From Pseudomonas fluorescens (GTDB taxonomy: Bacteria; Pseudomonadota; Gammaproteobacteria; Pseudomonadales; Pseudomonadaceae): DNA of 64,000 bases. Below the pieces are notes generated by a model. That model worked only from the letters and a program-made list of their open reading frames with translations, did not search any database and was not told where the DNA came from. Position 1 is the first letter of the stretch; each line of letters opens with the position of its first letter. Location: the NCBI RefSeq assembly GCF_005938625.1, contig NZ_VCNJ01000026.1:62001-126000 (forward strand). Reading direction: 5' to 3'. This document shows positions 40,840 to 50,001 of the stretch, in pieces. Position numbers and translations under genes: made by a program.

Positions 40840-41718
40840 TTAAACCAGGACGCTGCACTGGCGCAGGGCCGAGCGCAGCGTTTCATGACAAGGTGTGCTC
40901 AGCCAGGTCAGTGGCAGGCGGATGCCTTCGTGCATCAGGCCCATTTCAACCAAAGCCCATTTCACCGGAATCGGGTTGGCTTCGATGAACAGGTCTTTGT
41001 GCAGCGGCATCAGTTTTTCGTTGATCGCCCGTGCAGTGTCGGCGTCGCCCTTGAGCGCGGCCTCGCACAGATCAGCCATTTCGCGTGGCGCGACGTTGGC
41101 CGTTACAGAGATGTTGCCTTTGCCGCCCAGCAGGATCAGTTCAACGGCGGTCGGATCATCGCCGGACAGCACGATGAAATCCTTGCTCACACCATCGATG
41201 ATCGCTTTGGCGCGTTTCAGATCGCCAGTGGCTTCCTTGATACCGATGATGTTCGGCACGGTGGACAGGCGAATCACGGTCTCGGCCTGCATATCGCAAG
41301 AGGTGCGGCCAGGAACGTTATAGAGAATCTGCGGAATGTCGACCGCTTCAGCGATGTGCTTGAAGTGCTGGTACAGACCTTCCTGAGTCGGCTTGTTGTA
41401 ATACGGAACCACCAGCAGGCAGGCATCGGCGCCGGCTTCCTTGGCGTTGCGGGTCAGCTCGACGGCTTCGCGGGTCGAGTTGGCGCCAGTGCCGGCGATG
41501 ACCGGAATGCGCCCGGCAACCTGTTTGACCACGGCTTTGATGACGGCGATGTGTTCTTCTACATCAAGGGTTGCCGACTCGCCGGTAGTACCGACCGCGA
41601 CAATGGCATGGGTGCCGTTCTTGAGATGGAAGTCCACGAGTTTGCTGAGGCTGTCCCAGTCAAGACGCCCTTGTGCATCCATGGGAGTGACCAGTGCCAC
41701 CATACTGCCCGCAATCAT
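40840..41718 (-). CDS. dapA: 4-hydroxy-tetrahydrodipicolinate synthase
   Basis: The 292-residue protein has the DHDPS motifs GTTGES, the catalytic tyrosine in VPYYNKPTQEGLYQH and the Schiff-base lysine in GIKEATGD. It begins the lysine/diaminopimelate branch from pyruvate and aspartate semialdehyde. ATG 41718 is preferred to the longer open frame. It precedes bamC. Confidence 0.97.
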   Translation of the reverse strand: MIAGSMVALVTPMDAQGRLDWDSLSKLVDFHLKNGTHAIVAVGTTGESATLDVEEHIAVIKAVVKQVAGRIPVIAGTGANSTREAVELTRNAKEAGADACLLVVPYYNKPTQEGLYQHFKHIAEAVDIPQILYNVPGRTSCDMQAETVIRLSTVPNIIGIKEATGDLKRAKAIIDGVSKDFIVLSGDDPTAVELILLGGKGNISVTANVAPREMADLCEAALKGDADTARAINEKLMPLHKDLFIEANPIPVKWALVEMGLMHEGIRLPLTWLSTPCHETLRSALRQCSVLV

Positions 41719-42046
41719 GAAACCGCTCCTGCCGGAAAAAGAGAGCGGTAATGGTACTGGCGCCAAGATGCTTGCACAAGCGAAGTACTGCGCTGCCGCC
41801 ATTCCCCTTGGCGTCGCTTTTCGCTACCCTTCAGACTTTGATCGGTACTGATCAGCTTGTACGCCGGGTTCCTGCCTCCCTTTACGGCCTCCCAGACCCC
41901 GTTCCTGCGTCGCATCGACGCGCTCCCGCTATAGTGGAGCGAGCCGCGAGCGCTTGCCGGGTCTCTTTGTACGGACAGCCAGAACAGGCACTCCCGGCGG
42001 CAAACGTCCGTAACCTACCGACCGCTCATCGCTTTAGGAATGCTGC
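41719..42046. other. Divergent promoter region of dapA and gcvR
   Basis: The 328-bp gap between divergent genes holds no visible gene. It should contain promoters for both. No distinctive operator or hairpin was found. Confidence 0.4.
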
Positions 42047-42607
42047 ATGTCCACCCCCACAGTTCGCGAACAATTCCTTGTCATCAGTGCCCTCGGCGCC
42101 AACCCCATGGAGCTGACTAACGTCCTGTGCCGCGCCAGCCATGAAAATCGCTGCGCCGTGGTTACTTCGCGCCTGACCCGCCACGGCGAGTGCAGTGCGC
42201 TGATCCTCGAGATCTCCGGCAGCTGGGACGCCCTCGCCCGCCTGGAAGGCAGCCTGCCGGGCCTGGCCAAGAAACACGCCTTTACCGCCAATGTGGTGCG
42301 CAGCGCGCCGCTGGAAAACCGTCCGCAAGCCCTGCCATACGTGGCTTACGTCAGTTCGGCATATCGCCCGGACATCATCAATGAGTTGTGCCAGTTCTTC
42401 ATGGATCACAATGTCGAGCTGGAAAACCTGACCTGCGACACCTATCAGGCGCCACAGACCGGCGGCACCATGCTCAACGCCACGTTCACCGTGACCCTGC
42501 CGGCCGGCACCCAGATCAGTTGGCTGCGCGACCAGTTCCTCGACTTCTCCGATGCGATGAACCTGGATGCACTGATCGAGCCTTGGCGCCCACAGAACCC
42601 AATGTAA
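42047..42607 (+). CDS. gcvR: Glycine cleavage system transcriptional repressor
   Basis: The 186-residue protein has two ACT domains (TVREQFLVISALGANPMELTNVLCRASH and YVAYVSSAYRPDIINELCQFFM). It resembles GcvR, which with GcvA regulates the glycine cleavage operon. It diverges from dapA and precedes bcp, its usual neighbours. Confidence 0.9.
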   Translation: MSTPTVREQFLVISALGANPMELTNVLCRASHENRCAVVTSRLTRHGECSALILEISGSWDALARLEGSLPGLAKKHAFTANVVRSAPLENRPQALPYVAYVSSAYRPDIINELCQFFMDHNVELENLTCDTYQAPQTGGTMLNATFTVTLPAGTQISWLRDQFLDFSDAMNLDALIEPWRPQNPM

Positions 42608-42617
42608 GGAAGCTTTC

Positions 42618-43091
42618 ATGGCCGTTGTCATCGACCAACCGGTTGCCGAATTCGAAGCACCTGCCACCAGCGGGCAGACCGTCAGCCTGTCAGCGCTGAA
42701 GGGCAAGCAAGTGGTGATCTACTTTTACCCGAAGGACAGCACCCCGGGGTGCACCACCGAAGGCCAGGGCTTTCGTGACCAGTACGCCGAGTTCAAGGCA
42801 GCCAATACCGAGATTTTCGGTATTTCCCGCGACAGCCTGAAGTCCCACGAGAACTTCAAGTGCAAGCAGGAGTTTCCGTTCGAACTGATCAGCGACAAGG
42901 ACGAAGCCGTCTGCCAATTGTTCGACGTGATCAAGTTGAAGAAGCTCTATGGCAAGGAATACCTGGGCGTTGATCGCAGCACGTTCCTGATTGATAAGGA
43001 CGGTGTGCTGCGTCAGGAATGGCGCGGTGTGAAGGTGCCGGGGCATGTGGATGCTGTTCTGGCTGCTGCGCAGAATTTGAACAAGGCCTGA
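42618..43091 (+). CDS. bcp: Thioredoxin-dependent peroxiredoxin, BCP/PrxQ type
   Basis: The 157-residue protein has peroxidatic Cys45 in YPKDSTPGCTTE. The usual second cysteine five residues later is Gln50; other cysteines occur in FKCKQEF and EAVCQLF. It reduces hydroperoxides with thioredoxin. It follows gcvR by 10 bp. Confidence 0.93.
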   Translation: MAVVIDQPVAEFEAPATSGQTVSLSALKGKQVVIYFYPKDSTPGCTTEGQGFRDQYAEFKAANTEIFGISRDSLKSHENFKCKQEFPFELISDKDEAVCQLFDVIKLKKLYGKEYLGVDRSTFLIDKDGVLRQEWRGVKVPGHVDAVLAAAQNLNKA

Positions 43092-43118
43092 TGTTTCTCT
43101 GGCGTCTTTCTCTGACGC

Positions 43119-43191
43119 CATCGCTGGCAAGCCAGCTCCCACAGGTTTTGTGTGCACCGAAAACCCTGTGGGAGCTGGCTTGCCAGCGATG
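43119..43191. repeat. REPIN: inverted REP pair with 27-bp arms
   Basis: CATCGCTGGCAAGCCAGCTC is the start of a 27-bp arm (43119-43145) repeated inverted at 43165-43191 with a 19-bp centre. It belongs to the REP family of fluorescent pseudomonads; it differs in core from the two other copies in the window. Confidence 0.9.
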
Positions 43192-43227
43192 AGGCCTTAA
43201 GCCGCACCGAACAATCTGGATCAACTA

Positions 43228-44298
43228 CTACAGCAACGGCGCCACCGCCGGCTCTTGGCGCGGCCACGCATCCAGCACAGCTTTGAACAGCGTCGCCAGC
43301 GGAATCGCAAAGAACACCCCCCAGAATCCCCACAACCCGCCAAACAACAGCACCGCGCAGATAATTGCCACCGGGTGCAAATTGACCGCCTCCGAGAACA
43401 GCAACGGCACCAGCACGTTGCCATCCAGTGTCTGGATGATTCCGTACACCGCCATCAGATAGATGAACTGATCGCTCCAGCCCCACTGGAACAGCGCAAT
43501 CAACAACACCGGCACGGTCACCACCACCGCACCAACGTACGGCACCACCACCGACACACCGACCAGCAACGCCAGCAGTGCCGCATAATTGAGTCCGAGC
43601 GCGACGAAAGCGATGTAGGTCACACCACCGCAAATCACGATCTCGATGACCTTGCCGCGAATGTAATTGGCGATCTGCCGGTTCATTTCCTGCGCAACCC
43701 GGGTGATCAGCGCGCGCTCACGCGGCAGATAACCACGCACCCACTCACCGATCATGGCCCGGTCTTTCAGGAAGAAGAACACCAGAATCGGCACCAGCAC
43801 CAGATAGATCATGATGTTCACCAGCAATGGCAGACTCGACAGCGAGAATGTCAGTGCCCACTGGCCAAATTTGCCGATCTCGCCGCGCGCCGCTTCGATG
43901 GCTTGCAAGACTTGTTCATCGGAAACCAGATGCGGATAACGCTCCGGCAGCAACAGCAGCAGCGATTGCCACTTGGCGAGCATGCCCGGCAACTCATTGA
44001 ACAATGTGATCAATTGATGCCAAAGCAACGGCAGCACCACGACGATAAACAGCATCAATACGCCCATGAACAGAGCGAACACCAGCCCCACCGCCACGCC
44101 ACCCGGCACACGCAGACGTTCCAGCGTGACCACCAAGCCCTGCATCAGATACGCCAGCACCATCCCCGCCAATACCGGCGCGAGCATACCGCCGAGGGTG
44201 AGCACCGCGGTAAAGGCGAGAAACAGCAGCACCGCCAGCACCACCGCTTCCTCATCGGAGAAATAGCGCTGAATCCAGTCGCGTAACACTTTGAACAT
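43228..44298 (-). CDS. AI-2E family transporter (PerM-like)
   Basis: The 356-residue protein has about seven membrane segments (AVVLAVLLFLAFTAVLTL, MVLAYLMQGLVVTL, LFALFMGVLMLFIVVVLPLL and further ones) and a PerM-like VAQEMNRQIANYIRGKVIEI motif. ATG 44298 is favoured because TAAGGA lies 8 nt upstream. Family members are membrane proteins of uncertain substrate, some linked to AI-2 export. It diverges from no neighbour and follows tusA on the minus strand. Confidence 0.9.
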   Translation of the reverse strand: MFKVLRDWIQRYFSDEEAVVLAVLLFLAFTAVLTLGGMLAPVLAGMVLAYLMQGLVVTLERLRVPGGVAVGLVFALFMGVLMLFIVVVLPLLWHQLITLFNELPGMLAKWQSLLLLLPERYPHLVSDEQVLQAIEAARGEIGKFGQWALTFSLSSLPLLVNIMIYLVLVPILVFFFLKDRAMIGEWVRGYLPRERALITRVAQEMNRQIANYIRGKVIEIVICGGVTYIAFVALGLNYAALLALLVGVSVVVPYVGAVVVTVPVLLIALFQWGWSDQFIYLMAVYGIIQTLDGNVLVPLLFSEAVNLHPVAIICAVLLFGGLWGFWGVFFAIPLATLFKAVLDAWPRQEPAVAPLL

Positions 44299-44330
44299 CA
44301 ATAATCCTTAGGTTTTTTACGCTGTCGATT

Positions 44331-44570
44331 TCAGGCTTTTTTCAACCAGTAACGATAGACGCCCGCTTCGTCTTCTTCGCGCAGCAGCGTATGACCGGCC
44401 AATCTGGCAAAGGTGCGAAAGTCACGCTGCGAGCCGGCATCCGTGGCGATCACCTTGAGGACGGAGCCACTTTGCAGTTTGTTGAGTTCCATTTTTGCCT
44501 TGAGCAACGGCAATGGACAATTCAGGCCACTGGCGTCCAGTTCCACGTCATGGGCTACAGCGTCAGTCAT
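44331..44570 (-). CDS. tusA: Sulfurtransferase TusA
   Basis: The 79-residue protein has the sulfur-accepting cysteine in LNCPLPLLKAKM and ends VYRYWLKKA. TusA carries sulfur for tRNA thiolation and other pathways. It diverges from the bepA gene, with a short intergenic promoter region. Confidence 0.93.
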   Translation of the reverse strand: MTDAVAHDVELDASGLNCPLPLLKAKMELNKLQSGSVLKVIATDAGSQRDFRTFARLAGHTLLREEDEAGVYRYWLKKA

Positions 44571-44668
44571 TGCGTCACTCCGGTTCGGGTCGTCGAGCAG
44601 CCTAGAATATCTGGTCGCAGCTCCGGTGTCCGGCTACAGTAAGGTCTTTGTCTTCTAAGGCTTTGTGC

Positions 44669-46102
44669 ATGACTTTTCTGCGCCCTACCCTGCTGACGCT
44701 CGCTTGCCTGCTCGCCTCACCAGGCTTTGCCGACGATCTGCCGTCACTCGGCGACGCCAGTTCTGCCATTGTCTCGCCGCAACAGGAATACCAGCTCGGC
44801 CGCGCTTGGCTGGCCATGTTGCGCAGCCAGGTTTCACAGCTCAATGATCCGCAGCTCAAGGACTACGTCGAGTCCAGCGTGTACAAGCTGGTGGAAACCA
44901 GCCAGGTCACTGACCGGCGCCTTGAATTCATTCTGATCAACAGCCCGCAGCTCAACGCCTTCGCAGCGCCGGGCGGCGTGGTCGGGGTCAACGGCGGCTT
45001 GTTCCTCAATGCACAGACCGAGGGCGAATACGCTTCGGTACTGGCGCACGAATTGGCTCACTTGTCGCAGCGCCACTTTGCTCGTGGCGTAGAGGCTTCG
45101 CAGCGGATGCAGGTGCCGATGATGGCCGCGCTGCTGGCCGGAATCGTCATTGCCGCGGCCGGCGGCGGTGATGCCGGGATCGCGACCATCGCCGGCACTC
45201 AAGCGGCGGCGATCCAGTCGCAACGGACCTTCTCCCGGCAGAACGAACAGGAAGCCGACCGCATCGGCATCCTCAATCTGGAAAAGGCCGGGTACGACCC
45301 GCGATCGATGCCGACCATGTTCGAACGGCTGATGCGTCAATATCGTTTCGACGCCAAGCCACCGGAATTCCTGCTCACTCACCCGGTCACCGAATCGCGT
45401 ATCGCCGACACCCGCAACCGTGCCGAACAGGCCAAACCGGGCGGTATTGAAGACTCCAAACGCTATCAGTTGATCCGCGCGCGCGTGCAGTTGATCTACG
45501 AAGAAACCCCAGGTCTGGGCGCCAAGCGCTTCCGCGCGCAGCTGGATGAAAACCCGAACAACGATGTGGCGCGCTACGGTCTGGCGATTGCGCAGATCAA
45601 GGGTGGCCAGTTGAATGAGGCTCGCGAGAACCTCAAGCAATTGCTGGCGACGTCGCCGAACGAAATCATCTACAACCTCGCGCAGGTGGATCTGGACATT
45701 ACCAACAATCGTTTGCCGGATGCGCAATCGCGGGTTGACCGGATGCTCACGCAATATCCGGGCAACTATCCGCTGAATCAGGTTCGCGTTGATTTGCTGC
45801 TCAAGCAGAATCGCGCATCTGATGCCGAGAAAGCGCTGGAAGCGTTGCTCAAATCCCGCCCGGATGATCCGGACGTGTGGTATCAGGTCGCAGAAACCCG
45901 TGGCTTGTCGGGGAACATCATTGGCCTGCATCAGGCGCGCGCAGAATACTTCGCCCTGGTCGGCGATTACCGTCAGGCGATCCAGCAGTTGGATTTTGCC
46001 AAGCGCAAGGCTGGCAGCAACTTCCCGCTTTCTTCACGCATCGATGCCCGTCAGCGTGAGTTGATGGAGCAGGAGCGCATGATCAAGGACATGATGGGCT
46101 GA
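44669..46102 (+). CDS. bepA: Periplasmic M48 metalloprotease (BepA-like)
   Basis: The 477-residue protein has a signal peptide (MTFLRPTLLTLACLLASPGFA), an M48 zinc protease domain with HELAH and EQEADRIGI, and a C-terminal TPR region (about 290-470). BepA assists outer-membrane protein assembly and degrades misfolded BamA and LptD. ATG 44669 is the only start that leads into the signal peptide. It converges on mucD. Confidence 0.93.
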   Translation: MTFLRPTLLTLACLLASPGFADDLPSLGDASSAIVSPQQEYQLGRAWLAMLRSQVSQLNDPQLKDYVESSVYKLVETSQVTDRRLEFILINSPQLNAFAAPGGVVGVNGGLFLNAQTEGEYASVLAHELAHLSQRHFARGVEASQRMQVPMMAALLAGIVIAAAGGGDAGIATIAGTQAAAIQSQRTFSRQNEQEADRIGILNLEKAGYDPRSMPTMFERLMRQYRFDAKPPEFLLTHPVTESRIADTRNRAEQAKPGGIEDSKRYQLIRARVQLIYEETPGLGAKRFRAQLDENPNNDVARYGLAIAQIKGGQLNEARENLKQLLATSPNEIIYNLAQVDLDITNNRLPDAQSRVDRMLTQYPGNYPLNQVRVDLLLKQNRASDAEKALEALLKSRPDDPDVWYQVAETRGLSGNIIGLHQARAEYFALVGDYRQAIQQLDFAKRKAGSNFPLSSRIDARQRELMEQERMIKDMMG

Positions 46103-46134
46103 TCGTTACCCGCTGGGACAAAAGCTTCACGCAT

Positions 46135-46169
46135 AAAAAAACCGCCTCTTTCGAGGCGGTTTCTTTTTT
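46135..46169. terminator. Bidirectional terminator between bepA and mucD
   Basis: AAACCGCCTC (46139-46148) and GAGGCGGTTT (46153-46162) form a 10-bp stem with a 4-nt loop. A U tract follows on both strands. Confidence 0.92.
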
Positions 46170-46183
46170 ACCCTACCGCTGGA

Positions 46184-47617
46184 TTATTCAGCCAGTTTGA
46201 AGGTGATGAAGCTGGCGCGACCTTGACGCAGAACGCGCATCGACACCGAACGATTCTTCGGCAGAGCTTTGGCGATCTCGCCGAACTCCTTGGTGGAGCC
46301 GATGGCCTGGTTGTTCAGGTGAGTAATCACGTCACCTGGCTGCAGACCGATCAGGGCCGCAGGACCGTCCTGCACTTCCTTGATCACCACACCACCTTTG
46401 AGGTCGTAGGTTTTCTTCTGCTCGGCAGTCAATTCACCCACGGCAACACCGAGACGGTTGCTGGTGGTTTCAACGCCGGACTTCGGCAGCGCATCCAGCT
46501 CTTTGTCTTCGTCCGGAATCGCGCCAACTGTCAGTTCGACGTTCTTACGCTTGCCTTCACGAATCACTTCCAGATTGGCCTTGGCGCCAGCTTTCAGTGC
46601 ACCGACCAGATGCGGCAGGTCAGCAGACATGACGATCGGCTGGCCGTTCATGCTCAGGATCACGTCGCCGACTTGCAGGCCACCCTTCGCCGCCGGACCG
46701 TCATCCTGAATCTGTGCAACCAGCGCGCCGGCCGGTTTTTCCAGACCGAACGACTCGGCCAGATCCTTGTTCACTTCCTGGATGACCACGCCCAGCCAGC
46801 CACGGCTGACCTTGCCGCCGCTCTTCAGCTGATTGGACACATCCATCGCCACGTCGATCGGGATCGCGAACGACACCCCCATGAAGCCGCCGGAGCGGGT
46901 GTAGATCTGCGAGTTGATCCCGACCACTTCACCGTTCAGATTGAACAGCGGACCACCGGAGTTGCCCGGGTTGATCGGCACGTCAGTCTGAATGAACGGA
47001 ACATAGTTTTCGTTCGGCAGGCTGCGGCCAACGGCGCTGACGATACCTTGGGTCACGGTGTGATCAAAGCCGAACGGCGAGCCGATCGCGACAACCCACT
47101 GGCCAGCTTTCAAATCCTGGGATTTACCGAGTTTCAACACCGGCAGATCCTTGCCTTCGATTTTCAGCAGCGCCACGTCGGAACGCGGGTCGGTGCCGAT
47201 CAGCTTGGCTTTCATTTCGCTGCGATCAGCCAGACGCACGAGGATCTCGTCAGCATCAGCGATCACATGGTTGTTGGTCAGGATGTAGCCATCCGGAGAG
47301 ATGATGAAGCCCGAGCCCAGCGACTGCGCTTCACGCTGACGACCACCACCGCCCGGCGAACGCTGTTGAGGCGGCATGCCACGCTCGAAGAACTCGCGCA
47401 GCATCGGCGGCAGACCTTCCAGATCAGGCATCTGCTGGTTCACTTTGCGATCCGGCAGTTTCTGCGTGGTACTGATGTTCACCACGGCTGGCGACGCCTG
47501 TTCGACCAATTGGGTGAAGTCAGGCAGATCGGCTGCTTGCGCAGCAGGTACAGCCTGACCGAGCAACAGCACGGTGGCGAAAATGGAGAGATAAGATTTC
47601 AAACTTGGTATCGACAT
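46184..47617 (-). CDS. mucD: DegP-like serine protease MucD
   Basis: The 477-residue periplasmic protein has a signal peptide (MSIPSLKSYLSIFATVLLL...AQA), a trypsin-like domain with His in TNNHVI, Asp in RSDVALL and Ser in GNSGGP, and two PDZ domains (about 280-370 and 390-470). It clears misfolded proteins and limits activation of AlgU. It is separated from mucB by about 210 bp and may have its own promoter. Confidence 0.96.
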   Translation of the reverse strand: MSIPSLKSYLSIFATVLLLGQAVPAAQAADLPDFTQLVEQASPAVVNISTTQKLPDRKVNQQMPDLEGLPPMLREFFERGMPPQQRSPGGGGRQREAQSLGSGFIISPDGYILTNNHVIADADEILVRLADRSEMKAKLIGTDPRSDVALLKIEGKDLPVLKLGKSQDLKAGQWVVAIGSPFGFDHTVTQGIVSAVGRSLPNENYVPFIQTDVPINPGNSGGPLFNLNGEVVGINSQIYTRSGGFMGVSFAIPIDVAMDVSNQLKSGGKVSRGWLGVVIQEVNKDLAESFGLEKPAGALVAQIQDDGPAAKGGLQVGDVILSMNGQPIVMSADLPHLVGALKAGAKANLEVIREGKRKNVELTVGAIPDEDKELDALPKSGVETTSNRLGVAVGELTAEQKKTYDLKGGVVIKEVQDGPAALIGLQPGDVITHLNNQAIGSTKEFGEIAKALPKNRSVSMRVLRQGRASFITFKLAE

Positions 47618-47708
47618 ACAGCTCCCGTTACGACGAGCAGGGTTAAGCGATATGGAGCAAGGAACACCGGAAACCACCGACCGGCATTTTTGTTCCGGCA
47701 ACAACAAA

Positions 47709-47733
47709 CAAGGCCAGAGCCGTGAGGCTCTGA
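47709..47733 (-). terminator. Probable terminator between mucB and mucD
   Basis: CAGAGCC at 47713-47719 and GGCTCTG at 47724-47730 form a 7-bp stem with a GTGA loop, with flanking pairs. On the minus strand the following tail is T-rich but interrupted, so it may only reduce transcription. Confidence 0.5.
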
Positions 47734-47827
47734 CCTATAAAAAATTTTCGGGGTATTTGCAAATGAAAATGCTCAGCAAACATTTCATCTACTTCTCGAC
47801 GAAGAAGTGCTAACGACTGAAATCAGC

Positions 47828-48793
47828 TCATTGCTTACTGGTTGCAGTGCCATCGGTATTCCGCATCGACAGAGCAATTCGTTCGGCGGTGCCAATCGGG
47901 ATCTCGCCCACGACCGTCACCATCATTTCGCCTTCAGGCGTGGTCAGGCGACGGGAAACGGCAACGGTCGGCCCCAGTTGAGTCCGCGTGTCAGTCACAG
48001 TCGCGCCATTCAACGGCTCAAGAAAAACCGAAAAACGTGCCAGACCGTCGTCATATAGCAAACTGTTAACCTGAGTCTTGGTTTCCGGATCTTTGTGCGA
48101 AGTACTGCTGGTCAGTTCGAAACCCGGCGGCAGCCAGTCCGAGTGCCAGACTTGAGCAGCTTTGACCGCCGAAGCCTTGTCACTGTCCAGCGTAATTGCC
48201 TTGCAGTCAGCGTCGGCCTGCAAGTCTTTGTCCGAAGGGACTTCATCAGTATCAAGACTGGTGAACTGGAAGCGCTCGAGCAACTGCCCTTTGTCGTTCA
48301 GCAGCAACGATTTCAGTGGCAAGCCGGTTTTCTTGTCCAGATGCAATTCAAAGCCGTAACGATGCTGATCGCGAGGCGTCAGCGATACGATCACTGCGTC
48401 CCGCCCAGCCACACGCGACTTACCGATGACGGCAAGGTCATACCAGTTTTTCAGCTTTTGCGGATCGAGAGGACGAGCGGCTGAGTTGGGAGAATCCCCC
48501 AGCCCGGCAATCAGGGTGCCGCTGACGCATTGAGTGTGTCCATCAATGCGCACGACTTCCTGCGCCGAACCGTCGAGCTGGAGTAAACGCTCGCGGACCT
48601 GGCCATTCTGGACGCGATGCCAGATGTTATGGGTAGAAAAGCTACCGTTACGCTCGTAAACGAATGTGCCGTAAAAGCTTTGCTGCTGCTCGGCCTGGCC
48701 CAGACGGGTCAACCAGTCCTGGGCCTCATCAGCGTGGGCTGGAACAATGAACCAGCCACTGAGCAGAAGCGAAAGTAGAGGTATGGCGCGCAT
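47828..48793 (-). CDS. mucB: AlgU regulator MucB (RseB homologue)
   Basis: The 321-residue periplasmic protein has a signal peptide (MRAIPLLSLLLSGWFIVPAHA) and the two RseB-like domains, with YGTFVYERNGSFSTHNIWHRV and TVVGEIPIGTAERIALSM. It binds MucA and prevents its cleavage. It lies between mucA and mucD. No mucC gene follows, unlike in P. aeruginosa. Confidence 0.95.
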   Translation of the reverse strand: MRAIPLLSLLLSGWFIVPAHADEAQDWLTRLGQAEQQQSFYGTFVYERNGSFSTHNIWHRVQNGQVRERLLQLDGSAQEVVRIDGHTQCVSGTLIAGLGDSPNSAARPLDPQKLKNWYDLAVIGKSRVAGRDAVIVSLTPRDQHRYGFELHLDKKTGLPLKSLLLNDKGQLLERFQFTSLDTDEVPSDKDLQADADCKAITLDSDKASAVKAAQVWHSDWLPPGFELTSSTSHKDPETKTQVNSLLYDDGLARFSVFLEPLNGATVTDTRTQLGPTVAVSRRLTTPEGEMMVTVVGEIPIGTAERIALSMRNTDGTATSKQ

Positions 48794-48801
48794 GATCCTC
48801 C

Positions 48802-49389
48802 TTAACGGTTTTCCAGACTTGCTGCACGTGCGTATGGCAACGCGCTTTCAGTGCCTTTCAGTGCAGCCTGTTGAGCGTGCTGGCGCAGATAACCCGGCAG
48901 ACGCTGATCGTGCCAGCCTGGCTGACCTTGCAATACGCCGTTGGCCATAGGACCAGTGGCTTCCGAACTCTCACTATAACCCGCCAGAACAGCCGGACCT
49001 TTGACCTGTGGAGTGGCCAGGGTTGGCTGATTGGATTGCTGAGCGAGTTCTACGCCAGCGATTTCGTCCTGATTGTACAGGCGAACACCGGCCAGAACGG
49101 CAACAGTCACCGAGGCGGCAACAGCCAGACGGCCGAGGTTGCGCCATGGGCTACGCGATACTTTGGCCGGGGCCGTTTCGTCTTCCAGTGCAGCAGACAC
49201 TGCCGCAGCGATATCCAGACGTGGAAGCAGCAGATCCTTGTGCATGGCTGCCCGAGCGATCTGGTAACGAGCCCAGGTCTCACGGGTATCAACATCATCC
49301 AGTGCATTGAGCACTCGACGCAATTCCAGTTCGTCCGCTTCGTTATCCATCACTGCGGACAGCGATTCCTGCAGGGCTTCACGACTCAT
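48802..49389 (-). CDS. mucA: Anti-sigma factor MucA
   Basis: The 195-residue protein has an N-terminal AlgU-binding domain (MSREALQESLSAVMDNEADELELRRVL), a membrane segment (LAVAASVTVAVLAGV, about 95-110) and a periplasmic C-terminus. It holds AlgU at the membrane until proteolysis. It lies between algU and mucB. Confidence 0.96.
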   Translation of the reverse strand: MSREALQESLSAVMDNEADELELRRVLNALDDVDTRETWARYQIARAAMHKDLLLPRLDIAAAVSAALEDETAPAKVSRSPWRNLGRLAVAASVTVAVLAGVRLYNQDEIAGVELAQQSNQPTLATPQVKGPAVLAGYSESSEATGPMANGVLQGQPGWHDQRLPGYLRQHAQQAALKGTESALPYARAASLENR

Positions 49390-49419
49390 GGCGTTCCTCT
49401 CTTGGCTGTCGCCGCTGTC

Positions 49420-50001
49420 TCAGTTTTCCTGCAACAACGGCTGCAGGGCTTTATCGATGGCCTCCCGGGCGCGGAAAATCCGGGAGCGCACGGTACCCAC
49501 CGGACATTGCATGACGCTCGCAATGTCCTCGTAACTCAGACCATCGAATTCACGTAAAGTTAAAGCCGTACGTAAATCCTCTGGCAGTTGCTGAATGGTT
49601 CGATGGACGGTGCCTTCGATCTCATCCCGCAGCAGTGCACGTTCTGGTGACTCGAGATCCTTGAGGCCATGATCGCCATCGTAGAACTCTGCATCCTCGG
49701 AACTTACATCGCTATCCGGCGGCCGGCGGCCGCGTGAAACCAGGTAATTCTTCGCCGTGTTAATGGCAATACGGTACAGCCACGTATAAAACGCACTGTC
49801 GCCGCGAAAGTTTCCAAGTGCTCGATACGCCTTGATAAAGGCTTCCTGAGCCACGTCCTGGGCTTCATGGGTGTCGTGCACAAAACGCACGATCAACCCG
49901 AGAATCTTGTGCTGATACTTCAGCACCAACAGATCGAAAGCTCGCTTGTCGCCGCGTTGAACGCGCTCGACCAGCTGCTGATCCTCTTCCTGGGTTAGCA
50001 T
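49420..50001 (-). CDS. algU: Extracytoplasmic sigma factor AlgU (AlgT/RpoE)
   Basis: The 193-residue protein has sigma region 2 (VARGDKRAFDLLVLKYQHKI-like, here VQRGDKRAFDLL) and region 4 (PEDLRTALTLREFDGLSYEDIA, VGTVRSRIFRAREAI). It controls envelope stress and alginate genes. It starts at ATG 50001 and is followed by mucA, mucB and mucD. Its promoter region has two GAACTT elements typical of AlgU control. Confidence 0.97.
   Translation of the reverse strand: MLTQEEDQQLVERVQRGDKRAFDLLVLKYQHKILGLIVRFVHDTHEAQDVAQEAFIKAYRALGNFRGDSAFYTWLYRIAINTAKNYLVSRGRRPPDSDVSSEDAEFYDGDHGLKDLESPERALLRDEIEGTVHRTIQQLPEDLRTALTLREFDGLSYEDIASVMQCPVGTVRSRIFRAREAIDKALQPLLQEN

Noticed and set aside
43119..43191. Long inverted repeat as a transcription terminator of bcp
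   Set aside because: The stem-loop is a REPIN with long arms and no U tract; a terminating effect cannot be excluded but is not supported.
43255..44286. 343-residue + strand frame opposite the PerM-like gene
   Set aside because: It is dominated by His, Gln and Arg, the pattern produced by reading a membrane protein gene backwards.
46223..47725. 500-residue + strand frame opposite mucD
   Set aside because: MucD on the minus strand has catalytic residues and PDZ domains; the opposite frame has no motif.
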